The notes under the pieces were generated by a model that was given only the letters and a program-made list of their open reading frames with translations, did no database searches and was not told where the DNA came from. Positions 1 through 6,422 of a stretch of DNA of 14,322 nt are shown piece by piece. Origin of the DNA: Candidatus Eisenbergiella stercorigallinarum (GTDB lineage: Bacteria > Bacillota > Clostridia > Lachnospirales > Lachnospiraceae); NCBI GenBank assembly GCA_019120525.1, contig DWUW01000033.1:1-14322 (forward strand), written 5' to 3'. Each line of letters opens with the position of its first letter. Within the stretch, counting starts at the first letter, position 1. The position numbers and the translations under genes are program-made.

Positions 1-14
1 TGCGGTAATGTTCG

Positions 15-97
15 ATAACAGCCTATAACGCCTTCACATGGATAAATTGGCGTATTTTCAAGGATTTCCGGGGCTTTAATAACACCCGATAACGCCT
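15..97. repeat. Two 19-bp direct repeats with 10-bp-spaced ATAAC steps
   Basis: ATAACAGCCTATAACGCCT (15-33) and ATAACACCCGATAACGCCT (79-97) differ at two bases and lie 64 bp apart. Each holds two ATAAC units exactly 10 bp apart, one turn of the helix. A fifth ATAAC occurs at 169. This resembles arm-type integrase sites or iterons. The stretch 1-124 has no gene. Confidence 0.6.
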
Positions 98-124
98 CTC
101 GGAAGGTGGTGAAATCTCAAAGGG

Positions 125-214
125 CTAATTCAACTTGGAAATTTCCCTGTTCAAATTCCAATTCAAAGATAACCGACTGTTTTCGTCTGTCTTTAAACGC
201 CTATAGTCTTTCAT
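125..214 (-). pseudogene. 29-codon gene fragment, possibly KilA-N-like N-terminus
   Basis: Minus strand ATG at 214 to TAG at 125. The visible peptide includes RLSLNWNLNREISKLN. From memory this resembles the opening of a family of mobile-element and phage-associated DNA-binding proteins (KilA-N-like) that continues for some 250 residues. Here it stops at once and the next bases show no continuation. No convincing ribosome binding site precedes it. The local DNA is AT-rich compared with the rest of the window. The identification is tentative. Confidence 0.35.
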
Positions 215-241
215 AATATATAGCTGAAACTCAGGAGAAAT

Positions 242-361
242 CCATGTCGCAAAAGACATGGCAATATCACTAGGCATCCTGCCATTCCAATCGCTTCGCG
301 ATGGGTCGGATGCTTCCTGCCTGTACGTTTTCGTACGGTCTGCGCAGTGAATGCGCAGACC
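242..361. repeat. Cluster of four consecutive stem-loops
   Basis: Four hairpins follow each other in 120 bp. (1) CCATGTC/GACATGG, loop 249-254. (2) GCATCC/GGATGC (274-279, 308-313) enclosing CCAATCGC/GCGATGG with one bulge. (3) GTACG/CGTAC around TTTT at 323-336. (4) GGTCTGCGCA/TGCGCAGACC (337-346, 352-361). CCTGCC occurs twice. The array resembles a structured RNA or a palindromic mobile element, and no known family is recognised. Confidence 0.6.
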
Positions 362-397
362 TGTCTGAACAGTAACGTCACATATAACCGCTTTTGT

Positions 398-802
398 TTA
401 TCTATTGTCCAGCGAAATGTAAAACGCCGCCTTCTCAGCCGCCGGGCTGCCGGAGGCCGTCAGCCCTTCCGTCCGATACCCGTTCATACAGCAGATACAC
501 AGGATCGACATAAAAAGGCTGTAAACGCAGACCGTCAGAACGATAACAAGCTGAACCACCGCGACAGCTCCCGGAACCTTCTTATATTGATACAGGCAGA
601 AGCATATCAGGGATACCGCCAGCGCCACGGCCAGAAGCAGGAAGGAAAGCGACGTTCCTTCCCTCACATATTCCGGGATGGTTCCGGCCGTACTGTGCGT
701 GTCCGAAAAGAGTCCCAGACCATTGTTGGCCCTTCCGGAAAGGAACAGACAGACCAGTGTGAACACAATGCAGAATAAGCCTGCAGCCTTTTTTCTTTTC
801 AT
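398..802 (-). CDS. Small membrane protein of unknown function
   Basis: It encodes 134 residues with three likely membrane segments: about 6-22 (AAGLFCIVFTLVCLFLS), 52-71 (LSFLLLAVALAVSLICFCLY) and 78-105 (GAVAVVQLVIVLTVCVYSLFMSILCICC). The C-terminus is polar. I do not recognise a family. It is judged real because GGGGAGG stands 7 bp before the ATG and it follows the kinase remnant by 55 bp in the same direction, as an operon partner would. Small membrane proteins next to GHKL kinases are often linked to peptide signalling or self-protection, but nothing in this sequence shows that. Confidence 0.6.
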   Translation of the reverse strand: MKRKKAAGLFCIVFTLVCLFLSGRANNGLGLFSDTHSTAGTIPEYVREGTSLSFLLLAVALAVSLICFCLYQYKKVPGAVAVVQLVIVLTVCVYSLFMSILCICCMNGYRTEGLTASGSPAAEKAAFYISLDNR

Positions 803-857
803 CCGTTTTCCTCCCCGTACTGCACTTTATCCCTCACCTGCGAACGAATACGCCGTC

Positions 858-1271
858 TCACCTATATAGTACAAGGGTTGTCCTGAACACATTGCCTTCT
901 CTTTTCTGGTCCAGGAAACCATTATACTTCTGGATCGCATAGCGCACGCTCTGAAGGCCGGTTCCATGACGAACCCCTCTTCTTTTCGGTTTTGCCTCCA
1001 CCTGTTCGTCCTGCGGATCCGGACAGGCATTTTCAATCACCCATACCATCCCAAAGGGCCTGTTCTCCAGCCGGACCCTGATCCAGCCTTTTCCTTCCAT
1101 TTTCCCGCATGCTTCAATCGCGTTGTCCAGCAGATTGGACAGAATGCTGCACCAGTCCCTGTCCGAGACGAAGGAATCCGACAGATCGTCCGACAGGATT
1201 TTGAGGCGGATTCCTGCGTTTTCCGCCTGATATGCCTTGCTTCCCAGTATGCTTTCCCCATTCGATTTATC
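858..1271 (-). pseudogene. GHKL sensor histidine kinase, C-terminal remnant
   Basis: The frame encodes 137 residues of a kinase of the AgrC/GHKL type: LSNLLDNAIEACGKM (N box), WVIENACPDP (G1-like box) and HGTGLQSVRYAIQKYNG (G2 box), ending in FRTTLVLYR. The sensor part and the phosphoacceptor region are missing. The frame opens right after an in-frame TAG at 1272-1274 and contains no usable start with a ribosome binding site before residue M (1100), inside the ATPase domain. It begins at the stop codon of the P-loop gene, in the +1 frame relative to it. It is a truncated gene, most likely left by a deletion or recombination. The ATPase domain itself looks intact. Confidence 0.8.
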
Positions 1272-1803
1272 CTATCACATTTTCATGGCTTGACGGCCGG
1301 GATGTCATGAAAAGACCGTTTTTGTCATTCAATCCCACAGGCAAATTCCGTATGTCAGAATAAACCCGGTACATCTGCTGATATACTTTTCTGGTATTCT
1401 GATATTTTCCGGAAGAGTGCAGGCCATAGATTTCCTCAACGCTGTAGGGCAGATTATATAGATTTTCTCTGGTGATCAGGACAAAATAATTGTCCGATCC
1501 CTGAACGGCTCTGGCAAATTCTTCCGTATTTATGAAAGCATTCTCCTCATCCGTAAAAAATATATTTCCGGCCGCGTTTTCCAGGATCAGTTTCCAGTTC
1601 TGTCCCTCCAGTACCCTGCACGGTACATCACAGCTCACATCAATACCGCTGGAAGCTCCAAGGTTTTCCGCCTGCCGCAGCATATTGATCAGAGTGGTTT
1701 TTCCCGTTGCGCTGTCTCCGAGAATCACCGTAATATTCCGTCTGATTTCAAATTCGTAATGCAGTCTGTTGTTTTGTACAATGACTCTATGCTCTCCTTT
1801 CAT
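1267..1803 (-). CDS. Small P-loop nucleotide-binding protein, probably C-terminally shortened
   Basis: I recognise a widespread but functionally undefined Clostridia family. A short beta-rich start (VIVQNNRLHYEFEIRRNITVI) leads into a Walker A motif GDSATGKTT (about residues 29-37). Acidic FFTDEEN (about 83-89) is a possible Walker B-like strand, followed by NYFVLITRENLYNLPYSVEEIYGLHSSGKY. From memory the family runs to about 230 residues, with a further domain after this point. Here the protein stops at 178, and the last 25 or so residues look unrelated, so the 3' end appears lost at a junction. ATG 1803 is chosen because AGGTG stands before it; a GTG at 1812 is possible. GC is lower than in the spoIIIA genes. 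Function unknown. Confidence 0.6.
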   Translation of the reverse strand: MKGEHRVIVQNNRLHYEFEIRRNITVILGDSATGKTTLINMLRQAENLGASSGIDVSCDVPCRVLEGQNWKLILENAAGNIFFTDEENAFINTEEFARAVQGSDNYFVLITRENLYNLPYSVEEIYGLHSSGKYQNTRKVYQQMYRVYSDIRNLPVGLNDKNGLFMTSRPSSHENVIG

Positions 1804-1881
1804 TCGTTTCACCTACACATATCTTCCCGCAATTTCGACAATTTTCTTTCAGCGCGGCTTTCCTTTCTCCCGGACAGCTTC

Positions 1882-1910
1882 CTGCGCTTATAAGGAATAG
1901 AAATCTTAAC
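1882..1910 (-). promoter_or_regulatory. Weak candidate promoter of the P-loop gene
   Basis: Minus strand: TTGAGT, a 16-bp spacer and TATAAG, just downstream of the spoIIIAH terminator. The match is partial and the spacing is one short of ideal. A Spo0A-like TGTCGAA heptamer lies at 1840-1834, between it and the gene. Both are only suggestions. Confidence 0.3.
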
Positions 1911-1920
1911 TCAAATCCGC

Positions 1921-1979
1921 AAAGCCCGCCGGGACCGCAGCACAGATCCCCGATCTGCTCCGGCTCCGGCGGGCTTTTT
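1921..1979. terminator. Long hairpin at the end of the spoIIIA operon
   Basis: AAAGCCCGCCGG (1921-1932) and CCGGCGGGCTTT (1966-1977) are perfect 12-bp arms. An inner hairpin CAGATC-CCC-GATCTG lies in between. In the operon direction it ends in CTTTGCGG, with few T residues. In the plus direction it ends in CTTTTTC, a better terminator tail. It may act in both directions and closes the sporulation operon. Confidence 0.75.
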
Positions 1980-2002
1980 CCCCGTCATTTCCCTTCCGTC
2001 CT

Positions 2003-2845
2003 TCAGCCTCCTGACACGGGGCTGATGATGATATTTTCCGGCGCGATCCCGGTTTTTCTGGTGACGATGTCCTCGATCTGGGCGCGCTGGGCATCGGTGA
2101 GGGAGGAAGCGTTGACCACCACGTCTACGCTGGCTCCGCTGATGCTTACCACCACGTCGGAAAAGCCCTTGGCCTCCAGAAGGATCTCGGCGGCGGTCTC
2201 CTTTTCCGCCATGTCGGTGAGATTGATCATGCCGTTGATGGCGTCCTGCTTCTGTTCCTCGCTGATGCTTTCATTATTGATGATGTCAAGCAGGGTTTCC
2301 TTGTTTCTGGCACGGGTCTGTTCCTTCTGGAGCTTCGCCCCGGCAAGGGAGCTGACGCCGGAGGAGCTGGTAAACACCGCTTCGCCGGGAATGCTTCCGT
2401 CCGATACGCCGCTTTCCGCCTGGGCAAGTTCCTCCCCGGCTTCATCCGCGGCCTCCGCGGACACCGCAAGCTCCGCCTGCGCCGAAACAGGAAGATCTTC
2501 CGCCGCTGCCGTATCCGACGCCGCTTCGGCTGATGCCGCCGCATCCGTATCGCCGGTAAAAACGCTGTCCGCCATGCTTTCATCCAGATAATTTTCCACC
2601 GCGTCAGCCTCCTGGTCGGAATCCAGGCTCTCAATGTCAATGGAGGCGTCTTCCAGATCGGATACGATATCTTCCTCCGACAGATCCAGAAGGGCAGCCA
2701 TATCCTCCTGCGTGTCTGACACATCCGCGCTGGCAAGCTGTTCCTGCCCCGCCTGTGTCCCGGCGAAATTCAGATATCCCGCCACGGCGATCATGAGCGC
2801 CAGGGCCGTGATCATGATCTGATTGCGTTTCAACACATTTTTCAC
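2003..2845 (-). CDS. spoIIIAH: Stage III sporulation protein AH
   Basis: Mother-cell membrane protein that binds forespore SpoIIQ across the intermembrane space. It has 280 residues against about 218 in Bacillus. The N-terminal membrane segment is at 10-28 (IMITALALMIAVAGYLNF). A long acidic, alanine-rich linker (about 30-160) is followed by the YscJ/FliF-like ring domain (about 165-280), with the segments AKLQKEQTRARNKETLLDII and TDMAEKETAAEILLEAKGF. The start is a GTG at 2845, as related proteins seem to begin at this point. A second in-frame GTG at 2836 has AGGAG at better spacing (8 bp) and could be the real start. The extra length lies in the linker. Confidence 0.95.
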   Translation of the reverse strand: MKNVLKRNQIMITALALMIAVAGYLNFAGTQAGQEQLASADVSDTQEDMAALLDLSEEDIVSDLEDASIDIESLDSDQEADAVENYLDESMADSVFTGDTDAAASAEAASDTAAAEDLPVSAQAELAVSAEAADEAGEELAQAESGVSDGSIPGEAVFTSSSGVSSLAGAKLQKEQTRARNKETLLDIINNESISEEQKQDAINGMINLTDMAEKETAAEILLEAKGFSDVVVSISGASVDVVVNASSLTDAQRAQIEDIVTRKTGIAPENIIISPVSGG

Positions 2846-2866
2846 TCCTGTTCCCTCTGCTTTCTG

Positions 2867-3469
2867 CTATTTCATCTTAACTACTTTAATCTTATGAGCC
2901 TCAATATCAAATAATGCCTCGATCACTTCGGTTATATTTTTCTGGATCCGGGCGTCGCCGCCGCCCTGGGCGACCACGGTCACGCCTTCCACCCGGGGGC
3001 GGATGGTCTCTGAAACATATGGCGTGCGGCTTCCATCGGCATCCGTGATATATACCGTGCTCTCCTCCTTCCTTTCGCTGCTTATCTGTCTGGTACCCCC
3101 GGCGCTGTCCGTTTCCTCCGTCTGCTCCGCCTCAGACGGGACATCCTTTTCCACCACCTGCTGCCCAAAGGAACGCAGCGTGATCATCACCTTCACTTCC
3201 CCCACGCCGTCCATGGCGGACAGGAGCTCCTGCAGCCGTTCCTCCAGCTGGCCGGCATATTCCGGCTCCCCTCCGTCCATCAGGACGGAAGCGGCAGATA
3301 CATCCTGTTCCACTGTTTCCGGAAATGTCTCCGCTTCGTCTGTCCCCGCCTTTTTCTCCTTCCCGCCCGCGGGAATCGCGGCTACCATGAGCAGAAGCCC
3401 CAGAAGCGCGGCCACGGCCATATTTTCCCGCGTGAGCTTTTTCTTCCATTTTGCCAGACGTTCATTCAT
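2867..3469 (-). CDS. spoIIIAG: Stage III sporulation protein AG
   Basis: Forms the large ring in the intermembrane space between mother cell and forespore; 200 residues (Bacillus about 229). A basic N-terminus (KWKKKLTREN) precedes one membrane segment (about 17-35), then a variable linker and the ring-building domain from about 70. Inside it the YAGQLEERLQELLSAMDGVGEVKVMITL segment is followed by a variable insertion and a STVYITDADGSRTPYVSETIRPRVEGVTVVAQG core, both typical of the family. GGAGGTG lies 7 bp upstream of the ATG. The gene starts within the end of spoIIIAF and stops with TAG, 21 bp before spoIIIAH. Confidence 0.95.
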   Translation of the reverse strand: MNERLAKWKKKLTRENMAVAALLGLLLMVAAIPAGGKEKKAGTDEAETFPETVEQDVSAASVLMDGGEPEYAGQLEERLQELLSAMDGVGEVKVMITLRSFGQQVVEKDVPSEAEQTEETDSAGGTRQISSERKEESTVYITDADGSRTPYVSETIRPRVEGVTVVAQGGGDARIQKNITEVIEALFDIEAHKIKVVKMK

Positions 3470-4127
3470 CCCATTTCACCTCCAGCTTTTCCGGTTCCAT
3501 CTCCAGCCTGCCGGCAAGCGCTTCCCGGAGGCCGGTCAGCCGCTTCTGATCCCTGGCCGTATCCTTTGAAGCCCCGGCGCCTTCCTCCCCGTTTCCAGAC
3601 CATCCTTCCCCGGCCAGGACCGGTCCCACTTCGATCCTGCCGGCCTTCTTCCCTTCGCCTTCTCCCCCCGCTGCCCCCGCATCTCCCTCCCCGGGCTGCC
3701 CGGGTCCGCTTTTTCCATCGGTCTGCGGCAGCGTGTCCAGGGTCATATGAAGCATGCCGTCTTCGTCAAAGGCCGCGGATACCAGCCGGATCCCCTCTTT
3801 CGCGCAGAAATCCTCCAGCCGTTCCGAGAGGGAGGTAAGCAGCCCTTCCTGCACGAACCCGCCTTCCTCAAGCCCGGCCTGTTCTACCTGTCTCTCAATA
3901 TCCGCGAACTCCTTCTCATACCCTTCCAGGGCATCCGCAAAAACCCTGCCCGCGTCTAAGCCGCCCAGAGAAAGCAGGGGAAGCGCCAGCCGGGAAAGTA
4001 CCATGACGCCGATGATGATCCTCGCGTATTTCTCATATCCTCCCTCCGGCAGGAAACGAAGGACCAGCTGCCCCGCCAGCAAAAAAACCGTTATTCCTTT
4101 TAAAAGCTCCAGAAAATGGCTCCCCAT
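3462..4127 (-). CDS. spoIIIAF: Stage III sporulation protein AF
   Basis: Membrane-anchored ring-related protein of the SpoIIIA channel, 221 residues. Two N-terminal membrane segments (about 8-25 and 36-54) are followed by a soluble domain (about 55-135) whose fold in Bacillus is ring-building-motif like. Then comes an unusual low-complexity stretch rich in Gly, Glu and Ala (about 138-195) and a short charged end. The start at 4127 is preferred over the upstream frame to 4190: it has GGGAGG close by and leads directly into the membrane helix, although the spacing is short (about 3 bp). The 3' end overlaps spoIIIAG by 8 bp. Confidence 0.92.
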   Translation of the reverse strand: MGSHFLELLKGITVFLLAGQLVLRFLPEGGYEKYARIIIGVMVLSRLALPLLSLGGLDAGRVFADALEGYEKEFADIERQVEQAGLEEGGFVQEGLLTSLSERLEDFCAKEGIRLVSAAFDEDGMLHMTLDTLPQTDGKSGPGQPGEGDAGAAGGEGEGKKAGRIEVGPVLAGEGWSGNGEEGAGASKDTARDQKRLTGLREALAGRLEMEPEKLEVKWDE

Positions 4128-4152
4128 ATTCCTCCCATTCCCCGCGGTCCGT

Positions 4153-5211
4153 TCAGCGCACGGTTCCCGCCAGGCAGGTAATGATAGCAAACAGGATCAG
4201 GAAACAGGCCGTTGCCGTAAAAACGATCCGAAGCAGCAGGAATACGGCGTCTCCTGCCCTGTCAATACATCCGGTCAGCCTTCTGTCCGCGCTCAGCCCA
4301 AGAAGGGCAGCGCACAGCTTCAGGATCAGGCCGTACAGGAAAAGCTTCAGGAAGGGAACCGCGCACAGCAGAAGCAAAAGCAGGATGGCAGCGGCTCCCA
4401 GCCCGTTTTTGATCAGGACCGCGGATCCTATGAGAAGCTGGGCCGTCCCTTCCGCCAGCCCGCCAAGCCCCGGTATGGAAGAAAGAAATTTTGCGGCCGA
4501 GCTGATCTTCAGGCTTTCCAGCACAGGCGTCACCATGGACTGCAGAAGCCCGATCCCCGTAACGCAGCCAAGCAGCACTTTCAGCCCTCCGGATACGGCT
4601 TTCCGGATCAGGTCGATGAAGGCCGAAAGCTTCCCCTCCTCCCAGATGCCGTTCATCACCACAAGCGCCATACAGATGTCCGCCGCGGGAAGCCCCACAC
4701 TCATCAGAAGCTGCTCCACCCCATAGATCAAAAGCAGGATCAGTTCATAGTATCCGGCCGCCGTTACGGTGCCGGAGGAAAAGCCCAGCGCAAGCATAAA
4801 GGTAGGGAGGAACAGCCGGACAAAAAGGAGGATATTTTCCAGCAGCCTCCCCGCCGTGTCCGCCGCCTGTGAAAAAACGGAAAGCACCGTCAGAAGCATG
4901 GTCAGGCATGCGATGAAATGAGCGATATCTGCGGTCTGCCTGTTTTTGAACGCCTGGGCAGCAACGGTAAACAAAGAGGAAAGGATGCCGATCATGAGGA
5001 TGGACAGAAACAGGTTTCTCATTCCCGCCGCTTCCGCCGCAAGGCCTCCCTTCAGCGACGCAAGCAGAAGGGAAAACGCTTCCTTCATCTCTCCCGCCAG
5101 AAGATGGGAAAAGAAATCGGAAAAATCGATGGAAAACCTCGGAAACAGCTCTTCCATCTTTTCCGACAGGGCATCCGGATTCAGTTCTGAAAGAAGTCCG
5201 CTGTAGTCCAT
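4153..5211 (-). CDS. spoIIIAE: Stage III sporulation protein AE
   Basis: Polytopic membrane protein of the SpoIIIA complex. It has 352 residues, shorter than the Bacillus protein (about 399). A hydrophilic N-terminal region of about 60 residues is followed by several membrane helices, including LFLSILMIGILSSLFTVAAQAF, a central FLPTFMLALGFSSGTVTAAGYYE motif, LGAAAILLLLLLCAVPFLKLFLYGLILKL, and a last helix near 325-348. The long hydrophobic signal sequence of the Bacillus protein is absent, and there are only 31 bp between the spoIIIAD stop and this ATG. AGGAGG stands 6-7 bp before the start. The family assignment is firm; the missing signal segment is the only oddity. Confidence 0.94.
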   Translation of the reverse strand: MDYSGLLSELNPDALSEKMEELFPRFSIDFSDFFSHLLAGEMKEAFSLLLASLKGGLAAEAAGMRNLFLSILMIGILSSLFTVAAQAFKNRQTADIAHFIACLTMLLTVLSVFSQAADTAGRLLENILLFVRLFLPTFMLALGFSSGTVTAAGYYELILLLIYGVEQLLMSVGLPAADICMALVVMNGIWEEGKLSAFIDLIRKAVSGGLKVLLGCVTGIGLLQSMVTPVLESLKISSAAKFLSSIPGLGGLAEGTAQLLIGSAVLIKNGLGAAAILLLLLLCAVPFLKLFLYGLILKLCAALLGLSADRRLTGCIDRAGDAVFLLLRIVFTATACFLILFAIITCLAGTVR

Positions 5212-5242
5212 CCGTCCCCTCCTTTTATGCTCCTGCGGCAGA

Positions 5243-5629
5243 TCAGCCCATGAAGCCTGTTATGGTTTCAGCCAGGGAAAGGATCACCGGCATTCCCGCA
5301 AGCAGTACGGCCGCTTTCCCGAACAGCTCCACCTGGGCCGCGATGGACTGATAGCCCGCGTCCCGGCACAGTCCCGAACTGAATTCGCTCAGCCAGGTGA
5401 TCCCGACCACCTTGAAAAGGATTCCCAGGTATTCCCCGTTTCCGTCAAATGCGCGGCTGAAAGCGGACACGGCATCCTTCAGCTGACCGAGGCAGGCGCC
5501 CACATGGGCGAAGATCAGGACAGATACGCCGATCCCGATCAGCACGCCGTATTCCTGCCTGCCGTTTTTGAAAAGGAGTCCGGTCAGCACGCCCGCGATC
5601 CCGAGAAGGGCAACCTTTGCCACATCCAT
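5243..5629 (-). CDS. spoIIIAD: Stage III sporulation protein AD
   Basis: Membrane protein of 128 residues, the usual size (Bacillus about 133). It has several hydrophobic helices: about 5-20, 28-45, a third near 67-85 and a fourth around 105-122. The segment SEFSSGLCRDAGYQSIAAQ between the third and fourth helices is characteristic. GGAGG lies 5 bp before the ATG. It is placed between AC and AE as in all spoIIIA operons and is probably part of the membrane base of the channel. Confidence 0.94.
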   Translation of the reverse strand: MDVAKVALLGIAGVLTGLLFKNGRQEYGVLIGIGVSVLIFAHVGACLGQLKDAVSAFSRAFDGNGEYLGILFKVVGITWLSEFSSGLCRDAGYQSIAAQVELFGKAAVLLAGMPVILSLAETITGFMG

Positions 5630-5662
5630 TTTTACCTCCGTTCCGGAGTGCTTGCGCTCCTC

Positions 5663-5857
5663 TCACAGGTCAAAAAGATTCTGGACTGAAACAAAGAGAT
5701 CGTATATATAAGGGATGATCCAGCTCAGGACCAGGATCAGCCCGGCGAGGGAAAGCAGGAAAGCGTGCTCCTCCCTCCCGCTGTGCTTCAGGATCTGGCT
5801 CAGTATGGAAACCAGGATACCCACAGCCGCTATTTTAAAAATCAGAGCTATTTCCAT
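5663..5857 (-). CDS. spoIIIAC: Stage III sporulation protein AC
   Basis: Small integral membrane protein of 64 residues with two hydrophobic segments: IALIFKIAAVGILVSILSQIL (about 3-23) and AFLLSLAGLILVLSWIIPYIY (about 33-53). A charged turn (KHSGREEH) separates them. Length and layout match SpoIIIAC (about 65-68 residues). The ATG at 5857 follows GAGGAGAGGA. The longer open frame upstream is ignored because it overlaps spoIIIAB in a different frame and shows no family features. It lies 46 bp after spoIIIAB and 33 bp before spoIIIAD. Confidence 0.93.
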   Translation of the reverse strand: MEIALIFKIAAVGILVSILSQILKHSGREEHAFLLSLAGLILVLSWIIPYIYDLFVSVQNLFDL

Positions 5858-5903
5858 TCCTCTCTCCTCTATCTCAGGATCCGGTCCCGGCATCGTCCGG
5901 TTT

Positions 5904-6422
5904 TCAGAAAAGCAGGATAGCCATGAGCAGCCCTCCCGCCGCGCTGACGGACAGGATCGTCCTTTTCCCGTTCTCCGCTTCCCGCTGCGCCGTCTCCTGC
6001 GCCCGCCGCATTTCCCCGGCAAACTGTTCCAGAGCCGCAAGCTGCATTCTTCCGTCCGCAAATCCCGTATATTCCGGAAATGCCTTTACAAGCTCCCTTT
6101 CTCTTTCTTTCAGGCAGGTTTTCTTCAGGTATTCCCGGATATTTTCCTCCCATGCCCTTTCCAGCGTCATCCCGGCTTCCTCCCTCACCTGTCTGCCCGC
6201 GCGCTTCAGACATTCCCCCAGCTCCCCGGCCAGTCTTCCGCCTACCCTCATAAGACCGTCCGGAAGGCTGGAGTGGCTGTAATCCACCTCACTTTCCAGC
6301 ATGACGACGGCTCGTTCCAGCAGCTTCAGCTGTTCCGCCCTTTTTTCCAGATCCCTCCAGATACACCAGCCGAAACCGGCGCAGCCCGCGATGAGAAGGC
6401 ATGCGCCGGCAGCCTTCAGCAT
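5904..6422 (-). CDS. spoIIIAB: Stage III sporulation protein AB
   Basis: Essential membrane component of the SpoIIIA complex, resembling GspF-like platform proteins of secretion systems. The 172 residues match the family. An N-terminal membrane segment (about 2-22, LKAAGACLLIAGCAGFGWCIW) is followed by LLERAVVMLESEVDYSHSSLPDG, typical of the family, a helical cytoplasmic part, and a second membrane segment at the end (SAAGGLLMAILLF). The start at 6422 is chosen over upstream possibilities because GGAGG is 6 bp upstream and the membrane segment begins at once. It overlaps spoIIIAA, so translation is coupled. Confidence 0.93.
   Translation of the reverse strand: MLKAAGACLLIAGCAGFGWCIWRDLEKRAEQLKLLERAVVMLESEVDYSHSSLPDGLMRVGGRLAGELGECLKRAGRQVREEAGMTLERAWEENIREYLKKTCLKERERELVKAFPEYTGFADGRMQLAALEQFAGEMRRAQETAQREAENGKRTILSVSAAGGLLMAILLF

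Noticed and set aside
243..269. 8-codon plus-strand mini-ORF with AGGAG upstream
   Set aside because: Too short to support as a gene; its start codon is in a hairpin. Mentioned only with the hairpin array.
242..361. CRISPR array
   Set aside because: The hairpins differ in sequence; there are no identical repeats with regular spacers.
347..778. 143-codon plus-strand frame opposite the small membrane protein
   Set aside because: Composition rich in Arg and Gln without a fold signature, and no ribosome binding site; the minus-strand frame has a strong one and membrane helices.
3754..4872. 372-codon plus-strand frame across spoIIIAE/AF
   Set aside because: Shadow of two certain sporulation genes; low-complexity Gln/Lys/Pro composition.
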